This document shows, piece after piece, positions 10,457 through 22,069 of a stretch of DNA of 64,000 bases. Source of the stretch: Adiantum capillus-veneris (Eukaryota; Streptophyta; Polypodiopsida; Polypodiales; Pteridaceae); assembly GCA_014529385.2 (NCBI GenBank), contig CM043966.1, positions 39,118,037 through 39,182,036 on the forward strand, given 5' to 3'. The notes under the pieces are model-generated. The model was not told where the DNA came from and made no database searches. It saw nothing but the letters and a program-made list of their open reading frames with translations. A program made the translations under genes and the position numbers. Positions within the stretch are counted from its first letter, which is position 1. Every line of letters begins with the position of its first letter.

Positions 10457-13400
10457 CAGGGTTGTTTCCGTACGTACGTATGGCTGCAGTCCGTACTGTA
10501 CGGTACCTCCGTACCGAATCCGTACGTACGGTATCATTCCGTACGTGCAGGGCATTAAAAAGAAATTTCGCCAGTCGGTTCCTTATCCGCCTAGTCGGAC
10601 AGTTTGGGCGAGGCTTTTTATATGCCAACCTATGCTATACCTCTTATTACCACAACACAGTTGCAGAAAGAAGTCTCTGGAGTCTGCACAGAGACCAAGG
10701 AAGGGTGGAACGCCACCGATAAGGTCCTGCCCTCCCTCCCTCCCTCCCTTTGTGTTTGGAGTTTGCAAGCCTCAAGGAGGCACTCTAGATGTCCTGACCT
10801 CGCGAAAAATGTGTAAGTTTTGTATTCAACTTTGATTCGTGCTTTAATTGTGTTGCTGCTTGCACAGTTATCATGCCTCGTAGACCTAATCCTCTTTGGG
10901 CCGAGCACACCAATGTCCTGAGAGTTGTCAACACAAGAGGCCAAGCAGGTTCAGGGACTCGCACTTGGGTGTGCAAGTATTGCGGAGAGCAGATGACCAG
11001 TACAATTACCAGGGTTTTGAAGCACCTCACTGGTATTGGCACCACTAGACATTGTGGGGGTTGCGAGGCTATCCCGCAAGCATTGAGGGATGCCTTGATT
11101 TTGGAGCATTTTCCTCCAGGATCTACTGCATCGTCACAGTCAGGGGGAGCACGTGTAGCAGCAGCAGCAGCAGAGGATGCCTTGCAGGATGCATTATTTG
11201 GAGATATTGGCGGCTTTGCGTCTGCAGCGCCATCATTAGCAGGCACTAGTAGAAAGAGAGATCGTGTTTCACAGGCTGAGGATGAGGGTGCTAGTGCTTC
11301 AACAGCAAGTGCAAGTGGGGTTGAGGGTGTACGTGGCCCAAGGCAAACCACATTGCCATCACGTGTACACAGTGATTCATGGGTAAAAGAGCGACAGAAA
11401 GTTGCAGAGATGGAGATTGCGCGGACTCTCATAGAGTGCAACATTGCATTCAATGTGTTGAAGACTGATCAATGGAAGAGGATGGTGAGAGCTATTTCAC
11501 AGGTTGGTGCTACAGATTCCTGGAATGGTCTTGACTACCAAAAGATGCGCACTACCATGCTTGACGACCAAAAAGAGATCATAGACCGAGCATTGACTCC
11601 AGTGAAGGTTGGGTGGCAACAATTTGGATGCACTATTCTTTCTGATGGGTGGAGTGACACGCGGAGGCGTCACATTATCAATATCCTTGTTTCCTCCTGC
11701 TTGGGCACATACTTCTTGCGAGCCGTGGATGCAGGGAAAGCTGGAGAACGCATTTCTGCGGCGTTCATCTTCAAACATATTCGCTAGGCCATCAAGGAGG
11801 TTGGGGAGAAGAACGTCGTGCAGGTAGATACTGATTCCTGACCATGTGGCATGCACATGAATTTTGCATACATTGTCCAACGTAATAATGTCCACACTTC
11901 ATTTAATATCTTGTCATGACTCATTGTAGGTGGTCACTGATAATGCCTCCAATTGCAAGGCCATGGGGGATATGGTGGAGGCTGAGTTCAAGCACATTGT
12001 GTGGACACCATGCGCTGCACATTGCCTAGACCTTCTCATGGAGGACATAGGCAAACTTCCCTGGGTGCACCCTACAGTGTCTGATGCGTCCAAGCTTACC
12101 ACTTTTTTCCGCAAAAAACACCAAGCCTTGGCAATCTTCAGGAGCCACAGCACAGTAGACATGGTGCGTCCCTCAAAGACCAGATTTGCATACATGTATC
12201 TGGTGCTTCAGAGGCTGTTCAGATTGAGAGATCCAATGTTGCAGACAGTTGTGGATCCAAAATGGAGATTGATGCACCATGCTCAGTTAGAGGCGACCAA
12301 GTACATTCAAAGAAAGGTTCTTGATGAGACCTTTTGGACACAGGTGCAATCCTTGGCAGTGGCTCTACAGCCATTGTATGTACTACTACGGGTCACGGAC
12401 ATGGAGGGCTCTACACTTGGGTTGGTGTATCATCTGTTTATGCAGATGAAGACACACATTTCTGTATGTACCTCATTGACACAGGATCGGTAAGTACAAA
12501 CTACAAAGTGCTCTAATGTCCTCATGTGACATGTCTATTTATAATTTTTCAAAACACATACTTACTGTGACTATTTTGAAATTTGTTTGCAGTCGTGATG
12601 ATATTTTGGCTATTGTAGAGACTCGATGGCAGTTCATGCGTCGTCCCATCCATGGGATGGCTGCAGTTCTCCATCCTCTCTACAAGAGCCAAGAATTGTT
12701 TGAGGAGGCTTCATTGCTCACACTACGCTCTGAATATCTGAACATTATATATGATGAGGATGAGCAATTGATTCTGGATTCAGAGATGAGTAGCTACATG
12801 AATAGTTTAGGACCCACCTTTGTGCGGTCCGTAGCATTGAGAAAGGAAGCTACCAAGCTTCCTTTAACATGGTGGCAGAACTATGGACGCCAGGGCCTTC
12901 CCAAGTTGTGCCACCTTGCATTGCGCATCCTTTCTCAGGTGAATACTGAAGTTTCAAGTCTGAATTATAATTTATAATTATTGAATGATGAATCTATATT
13001 GTCACACGTGACACTTGTGACCCATGAGTGTTCGCTATTTGAATTGCTGTAGGATTGCTCAGCTGGGGCATGCGAGCGCAACTGGAGTGCATACTCTCTT
13101 ATTCACACGAAGATCCGCAATCGTCTTAGCACCAAGCAGTTAGAGAGACTGGCTTATTGCCGTGCTAACATGCGGCTTGTGCGCAGCTTTCATGCCTTGG
13201 GGACACCCAAGCAGGTGAGATTTACATGCATATTTATGAAAACAAGTCAATGATCAAAAGACAGTGTTGAATCATGGACTCTGTTTTAACTTTTGTCTTG
13301 TCATTGCAGGTGGATCCCACAGAGTTGAAGATGGTGACAGATCCTACTGCGGAGGAGGTCGATGCACGGATTAGAGATGAGCAGGAGGAGATCCTCCGAG

Positions 13401-14177
13401 AGTTGCACAGGGAGCTAGAGAGCGTGGATCGCCGGGTCACTAGATCTCCCTCTCGAGCTTACAGTATTCCTCTTCACATTGCTGCTGTAGATCCAGAGGT
13501 TGCACACAGAGAGAGCATTCGCAGAGGAAAGTTACCCATTCGGCCTGCTCGTAGACGAGCCAATGAGGCTGTTCAACTCATCCACACCCAGAGTTCAGAG
13601 GCTGATGATCCAGATGAGGGTGATGCACCCCTAGCATCTGTGCCGGAGGAGAGAGAGCCCGATTATGATGATGAGGGCAATGTATTGACAGATGGAGACA
13701 TGCTCTCTGAGTCTTCATCAACCTCTGATGATGATTTTGAGTAGTAGTGATTGCCCAGTGCTTTGGGTCTTGGGACTTGGACATTTGTCATGACTCATTT
13801 ATGTTTTTTATTTTGTTGCTTGAGCCACCCAGACTCTTTATTGAGTGACTATGTTATTTTTGTATCAGGATTCAGCATTCAGTTATGTACTTTTGACTCT
13901 TGAGTCTTGACTTACACTATGCCATGTGGTCTGGACTCGATTGTAGCGGTTACTTAACTTGTGGGGTGATTTTAAGTGTTTTTTGAAAGTTGTGGCTATG
14001 TTTAAGTTTGTGCAGTGTTTTTAAACTAGATAGGTTGTATATAAATTTGAAATTCTTTGTATTTTTAGCTTTTAAAAAATATACTACGAATTTTACGTAC
14101 CTTATGGCCCAATCCATACGGTACAACGTACAGTACATACCGAACACGTACCGAATACTACGTACCTTACAACCTTG
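10457..14177 (+). mobile_element. hAT DNA transposon with perfect 8-bp target duplication
   Basis: The 3721-bp element has terminal inverted repeats (left cagggttgtttccgtacgta; right end, read inward, caaggttgtaaggtacgtag) and a perfect 8-bp duplication CCTTTTCC at 10449-10456 and 14178-14185, the length expected for hAT. Both subtermini (10468-10545 and about 14088-14160) are packed with GTACG/CGTAC motifs, plausible transposase binding sites. It carries a five-exon transposase gene and sits inside the internal region of the LTR A/C element. Confidence 0.96.
10873..13744 (+). pseudogene. hAT transposase (BED finger, DUF659-like, dimerisation domain), one nonsense codon
   Basis: Five exons with GT/AG introns: 10873-11823, 11930-12489, 12593-12938, 13053-13214 and 13310-13744, giving about 817 codons. 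The N terminus has a BED-type finger (Cys34-x2-Cys37, then His51 and His60/Cys64). The RNase H-like core includes ILSDGWSDTRRR and, at the start of exon 2, VVTDNASNCKAMGD, which is the DUF659 pattern. Later come CAAHCLDLLMEDIG and, in exon 4, the C-terminal hAT dimerisation motif CSAGACERNWSAYSLIH. The C terminus is acidic. The only lesion seen is TAG at 11785-11787 (Gln expected), so this copy is probably dead but young. Exon borders were chosen by frame and splice consensus. Confidence 0.93.
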
Positions 14178-14185
14178 CCTTTTCC

Positions 14186-14810
14186 TAGGCATGACATATT
14201 GTACGTTGAGCACGTTTCACTCATGAATGAGCACGGATGTATGCGGAATATTCATGAAAAGCTGAAAAGTATGCATTCAAGGAAGTCACATTCCATGTCT
14301 CTTCCTTGGCATGACACAGTCGAAGAAAGAGCACAAGAAGGATTGAGCACCAAGCATTGGCATTTCCATTGTGATTTGCCACAGTTGATTGATTTAGATC
14401 GTAAAGTCAAGTTTCGACCCCATTGTTTGCGTGTATTTGATGAACGGTTTGGCACTCCGTCACTTTGTTCATATGCATTGCATGCACAATTTTTTCGAAA
14501 GACTAGAATTTTTCTAGTCACTTTACATGGAATAGGTATGTTCATGTTTTTGTGTTGGAAGTGGTTTCAAGAATTTTCAGCCTCGGAGATTCTTGAAGAA
14601 AGTAGATGCATGACTATGGACGAAGTTGAAGCATTGAAGGAGCCACATGAGACTTTGTGTCGCTTTCGGCGCAGCCCAAAGAAGAAGGCATTGCAGACCT
14701 TTATGAAGTTCAAGTATCGCACGACCCACTTCTCAGAGTGGGCCGGCGAAGAGTCCTTTCAAGGATTTCGGATGTTGTTGGCGATCTCCCTCGATGCCAT
14801 ACAGTTTGGT
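14186..14810 (+). pseudogene. 3' internal part of the nested LTR element, open frame
   Basis: The open frame spans 14175-14861 but its first residues lie in the hAT end and its last in LTR B, so the native coding part is 14186-14810. It encodes a His- and Arg-rich protein including MSLPWHDTVEERAQEG and FRRSPKKKALQTFMKF. Before the hAT and LTR B insertions it would have run from the 10.4-kb frame to the PPT. I recognise no retroviral domain; it may be an accessory frame or degraded. Confidence 0.5.
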
Positions 14811-16085
14811 TGTCACGTGACACATCCAACCCTATGTGTCCGTGGACAAGCTACAACATGATCAGGGTTCAATCGGTCTAGTCAAGTCTAGATTAGAAGT
14901 GATCTGGCACTTTTGTGAGTCTATTCGTAGACCGTGCATGCCCAGTCACTTAGTGTAGATGCATATCCTCTGGTTGCACACAGCATGATCATCAGAATTC
15001 CCATCAGAATCCATTAGAATCAGCTAGGGGAATTTTCCAGTGCATTTAACCTATTTTCCCTATTTTTGACATTTTGCACTTATTAATTTAAGTGACTTTC
15101 CAACAAAAGTAGGTAGGGCAATTTTGCTAAGTTTGTATATAAGCAAACCCAAGTTAGCACTCAATGGCAGAAGAGGCAACAGGAGCACATGCTCAACAGG
15201 CACCTTCTCAGCAGGACCCGAGAGGCTTCTAGCGTTTTTGCTCTTCAGCAGCTTGGTTAGCGTTTTTGGACAAGACACAGCAGATCAGCCAGCATTTTGC
15301 CCTTGCAGATCCCTGGCGACAAGACCCCAGTAGATCAGCCTAGCGTTTTTGCATTTGCAGAACCGCGGCGACAGAAACACCATTTTCAGCCCTAGCGTTT
15401 TTGCATCTGCCAGCAACCTCAGCGTTTTGCAGATCTATTGCTACAGAATCAGCCCTAGGATCAGCGTTTCCAGTTTTCAGCAGTTAGACATCGCAGATCA
15501 AGTCCCGAACCTCGCAGATCTCACCTTCCCGCAGCAGTTCCTCGCCGCACGGTCAGTTTCCGCAAGGTTTATAGTTTCAGCCCGGAAAACGCAGGTTTCA
15601 GCATCTGCGTTTTCAGCGCATCGTCGTCGCACCGTCGTCATCGACATAGAGTCAGAATTCAGCAGATACAAGATTTGCAGATTTCAGCCCATAGCGTTTT
15701 TGGACAGCAGTAGAAAGATAGCAGATTTCAGCCCTTAGGTCGACTTCGTCATCACCGTCGTCGTCGCCGGCATAGTCCCAGGTTGCATCAGTCCATTGCA
15801 TCGTCATTGTACCACTTTGTGCAATCAATAAGTAGACCACTCTCGCCGATGAGAGTGGGGCCTTCGGAGAAGGGTTTTACGTCTCTGGTGTCGTATCTCT
15901 CTTCTCTCTCTATCTCTCAGTCTCATACACTTGCATGCACAGTGTCCATTCACTTTGTTGTGATCATAGCACTTTCCATTAAGAACGGAAGGCTCTCCCT
16001 TCCATAAGAACAAAAGGAACCTTGAACACAGTTCGGAGCACTCATCTTGAGCAAAGCGCAAACAATCATTCCGTTGCACCTAACA
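14811..16085 (+). repeat. Solo LTR (LTR B) inserted into the nested element
   Basis: An LTR of the same family as A and C (TGTCACGTGACAC to CACCTAACA) but more diverged from both. It is flanked by TTGGT (14806-14810) and TCGGT (16086-16090), a 5-bp target duplication with one mismatch. Removing it joins 14810 to 16091 and restores a normal internal 3' end with the PPT 17 bp further on. It is therefore best read as a solo LTR left by recombination of a separate insertion. Confidence 0.82.
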
Positions 16086-16107
16086 TCGGTACTAGTACCT
16101 CACTTTT

Positions 16108-16120
16108 GAAAAGGAGGGGA
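16108..16120 (+). other. Polypurine tract of the nested element
   Basis: The sequence gaaaaggagggga abuts the TG of LTR C, as expected for the plus-strand primer. Confidence 0.9.
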
Positions 16121-17333
16121 TGTCACGTGACACATCCAACCCCATGTGTCCGTGGACAAGCTCCTTCATGACATGGGTTCAGTTCAGTTAGATTAGGAAG
16201 TGATTTGGCACTTTTGTGAGTCTGTTCGTAGACCGTGCATGTCCAGACACTTAGAGTAGATGCATATCCTCTGGTTGCACACATCATGACCATCAGATTC
16301 CAGTCAGCACCCATCAGTAGCATTTTTACAGTGCATAGACCTATTTTCCCTATTTTTGACATTTTCCACTAATTATTTTTAAGTGACTTTTGTTGGAAAC
16401 TAGGTAGGGCAAATTTACTAAGTTTGTATGTATAGAAACCTAGCGCTAGCACTTTCTGGCAGAAGAGGCAGCAAGAACGAGTGCGTTCACATGCAACTTC
16501 TCAGTAGGACCCCAAGATCCCTAGCGTTTTTGCTTTACAGCAAATGGGCTAGCGTTTTTTGGACAAGAACTCAAATCAGCCAGCGTTTTTGCATTTGCAT
16601 CAGCCTGGGGACAGAACCACAGCAGATCAGTCCCAGCGTTAGCAGATTCCCACCGCAGCTGACATTCAGCCCTAGCGTTTTTGCATCTACTTGAGACCAT
16701 CAACGTTTTTGCAGATCTTTGCGACAAGACCATCAAGAACACTAGCGTTTTCAGTTTTCAGCAGTTAGAACCTGTAGTACAAGTCCCGAACCTCGTAGAT
16801 CTCACCTTCTTGCAGCAGATCCTCGCCGCACGGTCAGATCCCGCGAAATTTGCAGATTCAGCCCGGAAAACGCAGATTTCAGCACGTGCGTTTTCAGCGC
16901 GTCGTCGTTGCATCGTCGTCATCGGCATCGTCACTGACATAGAGTCAGAATTCAGCAAATAAAGATTTGCAGATTTCAGCCATTAGCACTTTCAGATTTC
17001 AAGCCGTCTCGTCGTTGTCCTCATCGTCGTCGAGATCGTCGGCAAGTCCAAAGCATTGTAGAGATTTGTGCAATCATAAGTAGACCGCTCTCGCCATAGA
17101 GAGTGGGGCCTTCGGAGGAGGGTTTGACAACATTCTGATGTCGTATTCTCTCTCTCTATCTCTCAGTCTCAGCACCTTCATTCACAGTGTTTATCCACTT
17201 TGTTTGTGTCCATTGCACTCTCTCACTAAAGGAACGGAAGGCTCTTCCTTCCGTAAGTAAAATGAACCCTTGAGCACAGTTCGGAGCCCTCATCTTGAGC
17301 AAAGTTCAACATTCACTTCTGCTGCACCTTACA
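16121..17333 (+). repeat. LTR C (3' LTR of the nested element)
   Basis: Begins TGTCACGTGACAC and ends CACCTTACA, followed by the second TTTCA duplication at 17334-17338. It shares with LTR A the CCGCTCTCGCCATAGAGAGT segment that is different in LTR B. Confidence 0.93.
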
Positions 17334-18411
17334 TTTCACATTCCCATTTACAGGTTGTGGGATATTGTAGGGGATATTCCATTCATTTTGAGAAAGAATA
17401 CACCATCAATGCAAAGGAACCATTAATAACCACATCAATGCAAGGTTACAATTGTGTGAATGCTCAATCTTGGCATCCGATAGGAGGGGTCATCATTTTT
17501 CAAGAAGGTTATTGTAACTAGCTACAGCGGCTGTAGTCTGATCCCAAAGGGCGACTCAATTGCCCACAGTTCTGGCGCCCCTGGAGATATCTTGTGTTTT
17601 TCCGAGGGCTGAAATCAGCCTGGTTGAGAACCAGTCGCTGATGACTTTATTTCCGAAATAGCCGCATAGATCTAACATCCCAAGACCTTCCCACATGAGC
17701 CCCTAAGGTGCCTAGCCATAGGAGTTGTTTGGAGCGATCGGGTAGAGTCTCAGAGAGAGGGAACATCCACGACTCTTGATTGACACTTCGTTCGCTCCCT
17801 ACAAGGCAAAGGACAAGCATATTCAGGACGTAGTGATTTTCATACTATGAAACGCCGGCACTTAGATGTTCTTTTGGGATGTCATAATTTCACAAGAATT
17901 CAGTTTTTGATTCCCAGATGGAATTGGTTGCTCTTCAGCAGAAAGGAAAGGCTATTACGTTGTATGTGAAGATGAAAATCTGATCGTTTCATGAGGTCTA
18001 GATGTTCTGGGGATTTTAACATGTCTCAAAATGGCACTAACTTATAAATTGCAAACTTGTTCCTCTTGCCAATGTTACGTGATAATGTGATGCGGTTGTT
18101 ATTCTAATGATTTTTAAACATCAGCTGGTTCGGTCCACCCAAACTGCCTTCCTGCCCCATTCTGCAGCTGCCTATGTGCACCAGCTACCGTTATGAATAT
18201 TAAGCATGTGCTCAAGCGTCACGTGGCCACTTGGGTGGCTAAGATGGTTAGTCAAGGTTCTCAAGGCTCACAATTTGAGTTCTTAGACTGTGCTCTTGAG
18301 CAATTTCTTGTCATCTCCATTTTAGTGGATGGTTATTGATTCTGACCTATCATTTGTGTTATCTCAGTATTATCATGTTTTTGGCTCTAACCGGTCACTG
18401 TTTTCTTTCAG
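17334..18411. other. Non-coding stretch between LTR C and the first visible methyltransferase exon
   Basis: I looked here for the missing 5' exons of the downstream gene (a Y-W-D-x-R-Y box and the V/L-G-C-G-N SAM motif) on the plus strand and did not find them. It is probably intron. The LTR nest ends at its left edge. Confidence 0.5.
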
Positions 18412-19972
18412 TATTATCTGAAGACATGGTACAAGATGGCTATCAAGAGATCGTAAATGTAGACATTTCCTCTGTTGTCATTGAGGCTATGCAAAAGAAG
18501 TATAAAGATTTTCCTCAGCTCAAATGTATCCATGGGCTTGTCATTTTCTATTATTCTGATTGCCTTAACCATATATTTTTCTTGTTCACAAATGTACAAG
18601 AATGTGGTGTCTAGAAGTACATGGTTCCTATATTCTGGAGTTCTGTGCATAAAAACATTCCAAAGGAATCCTTAATGTCTATCAAAGATATGACAATGGA
18701 TGTTCGCGACATGTCATCTTTTGCAGACCATGAGTTTGATTTTGTCATAGATAAAGGTTTGGTATATGTTCTCTTATTTGGTCTCTGGCACAAGAAAACA
18801 GTAAAAACTAAATAAAGCAAAACTCACATACACCCATACACGCACATTCAGATTTGTTGCCATTCCGTCAATTACCTGTCGTCATTCGCACCCACACTCA
18901 CTTCCACACACCCACACCCACACACCCATAGTCACATTTCTCCACGGCTGTCACTTGCACTCTCATTCTTGCCCGTAGATCTACACTATAGCACCCACTT
19001 ATGCATGAACACTTGTGCACTCGCTATCGTGCCACCACCATCTGGACTCTGATCGAGCTTTTCTGTTTTGTCTGTGCAGGCATGCTAGATTCCCTTATGG
19101 TAAGCAGCCTGTTTACTATCTTGCAGTTCTCTGCTGGTCCTTGGCATGCATTCTTTACACAGGTATTTATGTCTGTAAACATGTGATTTAATGGCTTCTT
19201 CATGTTTTCCAGTGTGGATCGAGCGCGCAATTGAGTGCTGCGAAAATGTTGGAGGAGGTCCGCAGGTCAAAGTTTTACAGTAAAAGTCAACCCTTCATAT
19301 AAGTGTTTCAAATTTTTACTCTGAATGATGTATAGTGCAGCGTGCTCATAACTGCTTTTGTTCAGAGAAACTTAAAAACTGCATCTGGTGATCAGGGTCT
19401 TAAAACCAGGTGGTGGCTACATGCTGGTAAGCGATTAGTACGGCTTTATCTCAAAAGCTCAAAAGCAGGAAGCAGCGATTTAAGCGGTTTTGATTTGGCC
19501 AGATTACATACGGGGATCCTCGTGTACGGTTGCCGCATCTTAAAACTCAAGAGAGCAACATTTGGACTGTGCTCCTTCATGTGTTGCGTATGTGAATACT
19601 TGCCTTTCTCTTCTCGTGTAGGTTGTGTGGCCAGCTCTCAGGCTTATCTTATCTTGAGACACCTTCAACAGTATTAATGGTTGCATCTCGCTGCAGCTAA
19701 ACCAGGCTCCAAAAGAGCATCAGAAAAATGCACGTGGGATGTGACCGCCCCAATTCCAGTGCAGGAAGATGATGGTTTCAGTAAAGCTTATTCAGTTGAT
19801 GATCCAGACTTGCATTATGTGTACATATGTGTAAAGGTAAGGGGGTCTCCGCACAAGAGATATATTCAAAATTGGGTTATATCTTTAAGGTGAGCAACTG
19901 TGTTTTGTTAAGCAGGCCCAAGAGCCAGCCAAAGCTTCTTCAAAGGGAGTCAAGCATGGCAAAGGGAAGTAG
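18412..19972 (+). CDS. Class I SAM-dependent methyltransferase, METTL13/EEF1AKMT4-like (5' exons missing)
   Basis: Eight exons join in frame with GT/AG introns: 18412-18525, 18688-18756, 19080-19099, 19213-19265, 19396-19426, 19503-19587, 19697-19836 and 19916-19972 (stop TAG). They encode about 189 residues: LSEDMVQDGY, then the post-I motif NVDISSVVIEAMQKKY, MDVRDMSSFADHEFDFVIDK, LDSLMCGSSAQLS, VLKPGGGYMLITYGDPRVRL, and a C-terminal PDLHYVYICVK with a Lys-rich tail. This order is typical of plant 240-250-residue members of the group that in animals methylate eEF1A lysines; the substrate here is unknown. About 60 N-terminal residues, including the SAM-binding GxG motif, are not visible. Either they lie far upstream across the 9-kb nested insertion or the gene is a 5'-truncated relic. 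No stop or frameshift is seen in the surviving exons. Confidence 0.9.
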
Positions 19973-20127
19973 GTGCTATGGAAGAATGAGGTCGAAAAGT
20001 TGGAAGTAAGATGGCGACAACCATGCGGTTCTTCCCCTTTGTATACGATGAATAACCTAGCTGCTTGTCTATCTACAAAGAAGAAAGAGTAAATTTTAAC
20101 CAGCTAGTTGCATTGATTGCCAGTGGC

Positions 20128-20135
20128 AGCAATAA
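20128..20135 (+). terminator. Probable polyadenylation signal of the methyltransferase gene
   Basis: An AATAAATG motif lies about 155 bp after the stop codon, a suitable position for a plant near-upstream element. Inference from position and consensus only. Confidence 0.4.
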
Positions 20136-20894
20136 ATGTACATAGTTGAAGTATTCACATTGTGGCCAGGTGAGATTGTTTCTCCAAATGTGATTACTAG
20201 TATCAAGTGTACTTTACTTGGCAAGTGTATTGAGGTTTTTTCCTTTGTTGAACCTGGGGGTCGTTGCTTGGCACAATCTCTGCCATCATGACCCAGATTG
20301 CACGGCCAGGGTGTTCACTTTAAATTAATTACTTTACACAGTCTTTCTTCATTATTCCTAATGGAGACTAGGAGGAGGTTGACAGAACAGCACTCATATA
20401 GCTGAGGAAGGCTGCTGCATGTTATTACTCTCCCTGTTTTGTGGTGGCAAAGAGGAGTTCAAGTCTTTCAATTTTCCTCTTTGCTGAAATATATGAAATT
20501 AAATCAGGGTCGTACGGTCGTTGAGCTCAAGCTTACTTTGTCTATTATGTGGGGAGGGACTCGGCTGACCTCAAGACATGAAACTTGTCTGCATGTCTTT
20601 CAATTCATATTTGTGCACTCATGTGTGTCATAAGTGCACACACATGCCTGTATAATAAACTAGGAAATTAAATAAATAAAAAGTCATCTCTACGTGTGTA
20701 GAATGAGAGAGGGAAAGAAGAGAATTTGAAAGTAGAGGAACCATCGCGCTTGCGAGAGAGAGAGATAGATAGATTGATTTATCGTCCACGTAGGTCATAT
20801 ATGACCCATGGGACCATCACAAAAGACATTACATCGACTTGTTGCTTCTTAGTGAAGCCATCGGATACATATCAGTTAAGGATTGAGGGTCCAA
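20136..20894. other. Intergenic, no gene recognised
   Basis: Mixed AT-rich sequence with a short GAGAGAGATAGATAGATTGATT tract near 20750. No coding or RNA gene was recognised on either strand. Confidence 0.5.
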
Positions 20895-21894
20895 TCATTG
20901 GGATAAGGGGAAAAAAAAAGGAAACAAGATGTAGGGAGGGTTGGACAGAGCCTTTTTGGGGGCTCGAAATTCTTGAATGATGGCTTTACCACCTCGATGG
21001 ATTGCCCATTTACCTTGCTTGTGGGCTTCGTGCATTTTCTTGAGCTCGCTCTTTTTTATCTTCAATTGAGTTGTGGTCAGCTCCTCGTTGATCCAAATCT
21101 TTGTCTCTTTGAGGAGTCGGGCTTGTCGTAGTAACTGCATCTTATCCTCTATCTTTGAAAGTAAGAAGACAGTGTTCGGGTGGCACTTGCCTGTGTTTAT
21201 CGTTGATCCAAGAAACCTTTTCAGGCTTGATGTTAATTGGTTGAAGGATGTCGTTGAGCTTGGTGATCGCTTCCTCGAGAGTGTTCTCGATGGTACACCA
21301 TGGTGAGGGGAGCCCACCAATGCGAACCTTGAGGGCATTTTCTTCTTGAAGTCTTTGTTCGCGGAGCTCTGTTGTCACGCAAGTTTGGACTTTGGCAAAG
21401 GCGATCGATTGGGCTTGAGTGACCTTTGATTCGACTTCTTTTGCTTTGTCAGCGGCAAGCTTTACCATGGAGTCAAAGCGTGCCTCAAGCTTGCCAGTGC
21501 GAGCTTTGAGGTCGCGATTCTCCTCCATTACCTGATTGAGGGCTGCTTGGAGTTGAGCAATTTGTGTGAGCTTGCTTGGGGCTGCAACGATTGTTGCGAA
21601 GCTTGGTCGGCTCTTTGTGGAAGGCTTAGGAGTGTTCATTCTGGGAGAGGGTCGACTACCGTGGGAACAAACCCTAGGTAGAGAGTTTGTTTGAATAGGC
21701 TTAGGCGGTTCCAAGCAGAGCGTGAATCGGGAGTATCCTTTGATTCGATTCAACCAGAAGCAGCTCGTGTAGCCGAGAGTGAACCAGAAGTTCGTGCAGG
21801 GCAAGAACTTCGCCGGGGCTGTGAAACCTTCGACCTGCAGAGGCGAGGCCAGGGCGGGCCTGAGCTTGTAAGTGGGCAGGGTTGCAGAGTTCAA
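20895..21894 (-). pseudogene. L1-type LINE ORF1-like protein, frameshifted
   Basis: Two overlapping minus-strand frames (21142-21894, then 20895-21338) make one protein of the L1 ORF1p plan. A coiled coil (QLQAALNQVMEENRDLKART...KLEARFDSMVK) is followed by an RRM-like segment (ALKVRIGGLPSPW; EHCLLTFKDR) and, in the second frame, a C-terminal segment MQLLRQARLLKETKIWINEE followed by LTTTQ, as in the ORF1p C-terminal domain. The frame changes around 21150-21190. No endonuclease/RT ORF2 follows downstream in the window, so this is a fragment. A multi-copy (GA)n-associated repeat lies upstream at 22014-22160. Confidence 0.65.
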
Positions 21895-22003
21895 ATGGGG
21901 CAGGGTTGGGTTGTTAACGCCCCCCCACAGGGCAGCCCCTCGCCCAGGGGGAGACTAGGGGATGCCTGCAGAGAGAACGAGAGGCGAGAGAGCTAGGGTT
22001 ACT

Positions 22004-22013
<10 letters not shown>

Positions 22014-22066
<53 letters not shown>
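22014..22066. repeat. (GA)n microsatellite
   Basis: About 25 uninterrupted GA units next to the dispersed repeat block at 22067-22160. Confidence 0.95.

Positions 22067-22069
<3 letters not shown>

Larger units (their letters stand above)
8248..17333 (+). mobile_element. Nested non-autonomous LTR retrotransposon (LTRs A and C)
   Basis: The outer element is bounded by LTR A (8248-9392) and LTR C (16121-17333) with a perfect 5-bp target duplication TTTCA (8243-8247 and 17334-17338). A PBS follows LTR A and a PPT precedes LTR C. Without the later insertions (hAT 10457-14177, solo LTR B 14811-16085) the internal region is only about 1.7 kb and encodes no protease, RT or integrase, so it is a LARD-like, non-autonomous element. 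Superfamily cannot be assigned from the sequence because pol is absent. Confidence 0.92.

Noticed and set aside
10785-11453. 222-codon minus-strand frame
   Set aside because: It is the antisense shadow of hAT transposase exon 1.
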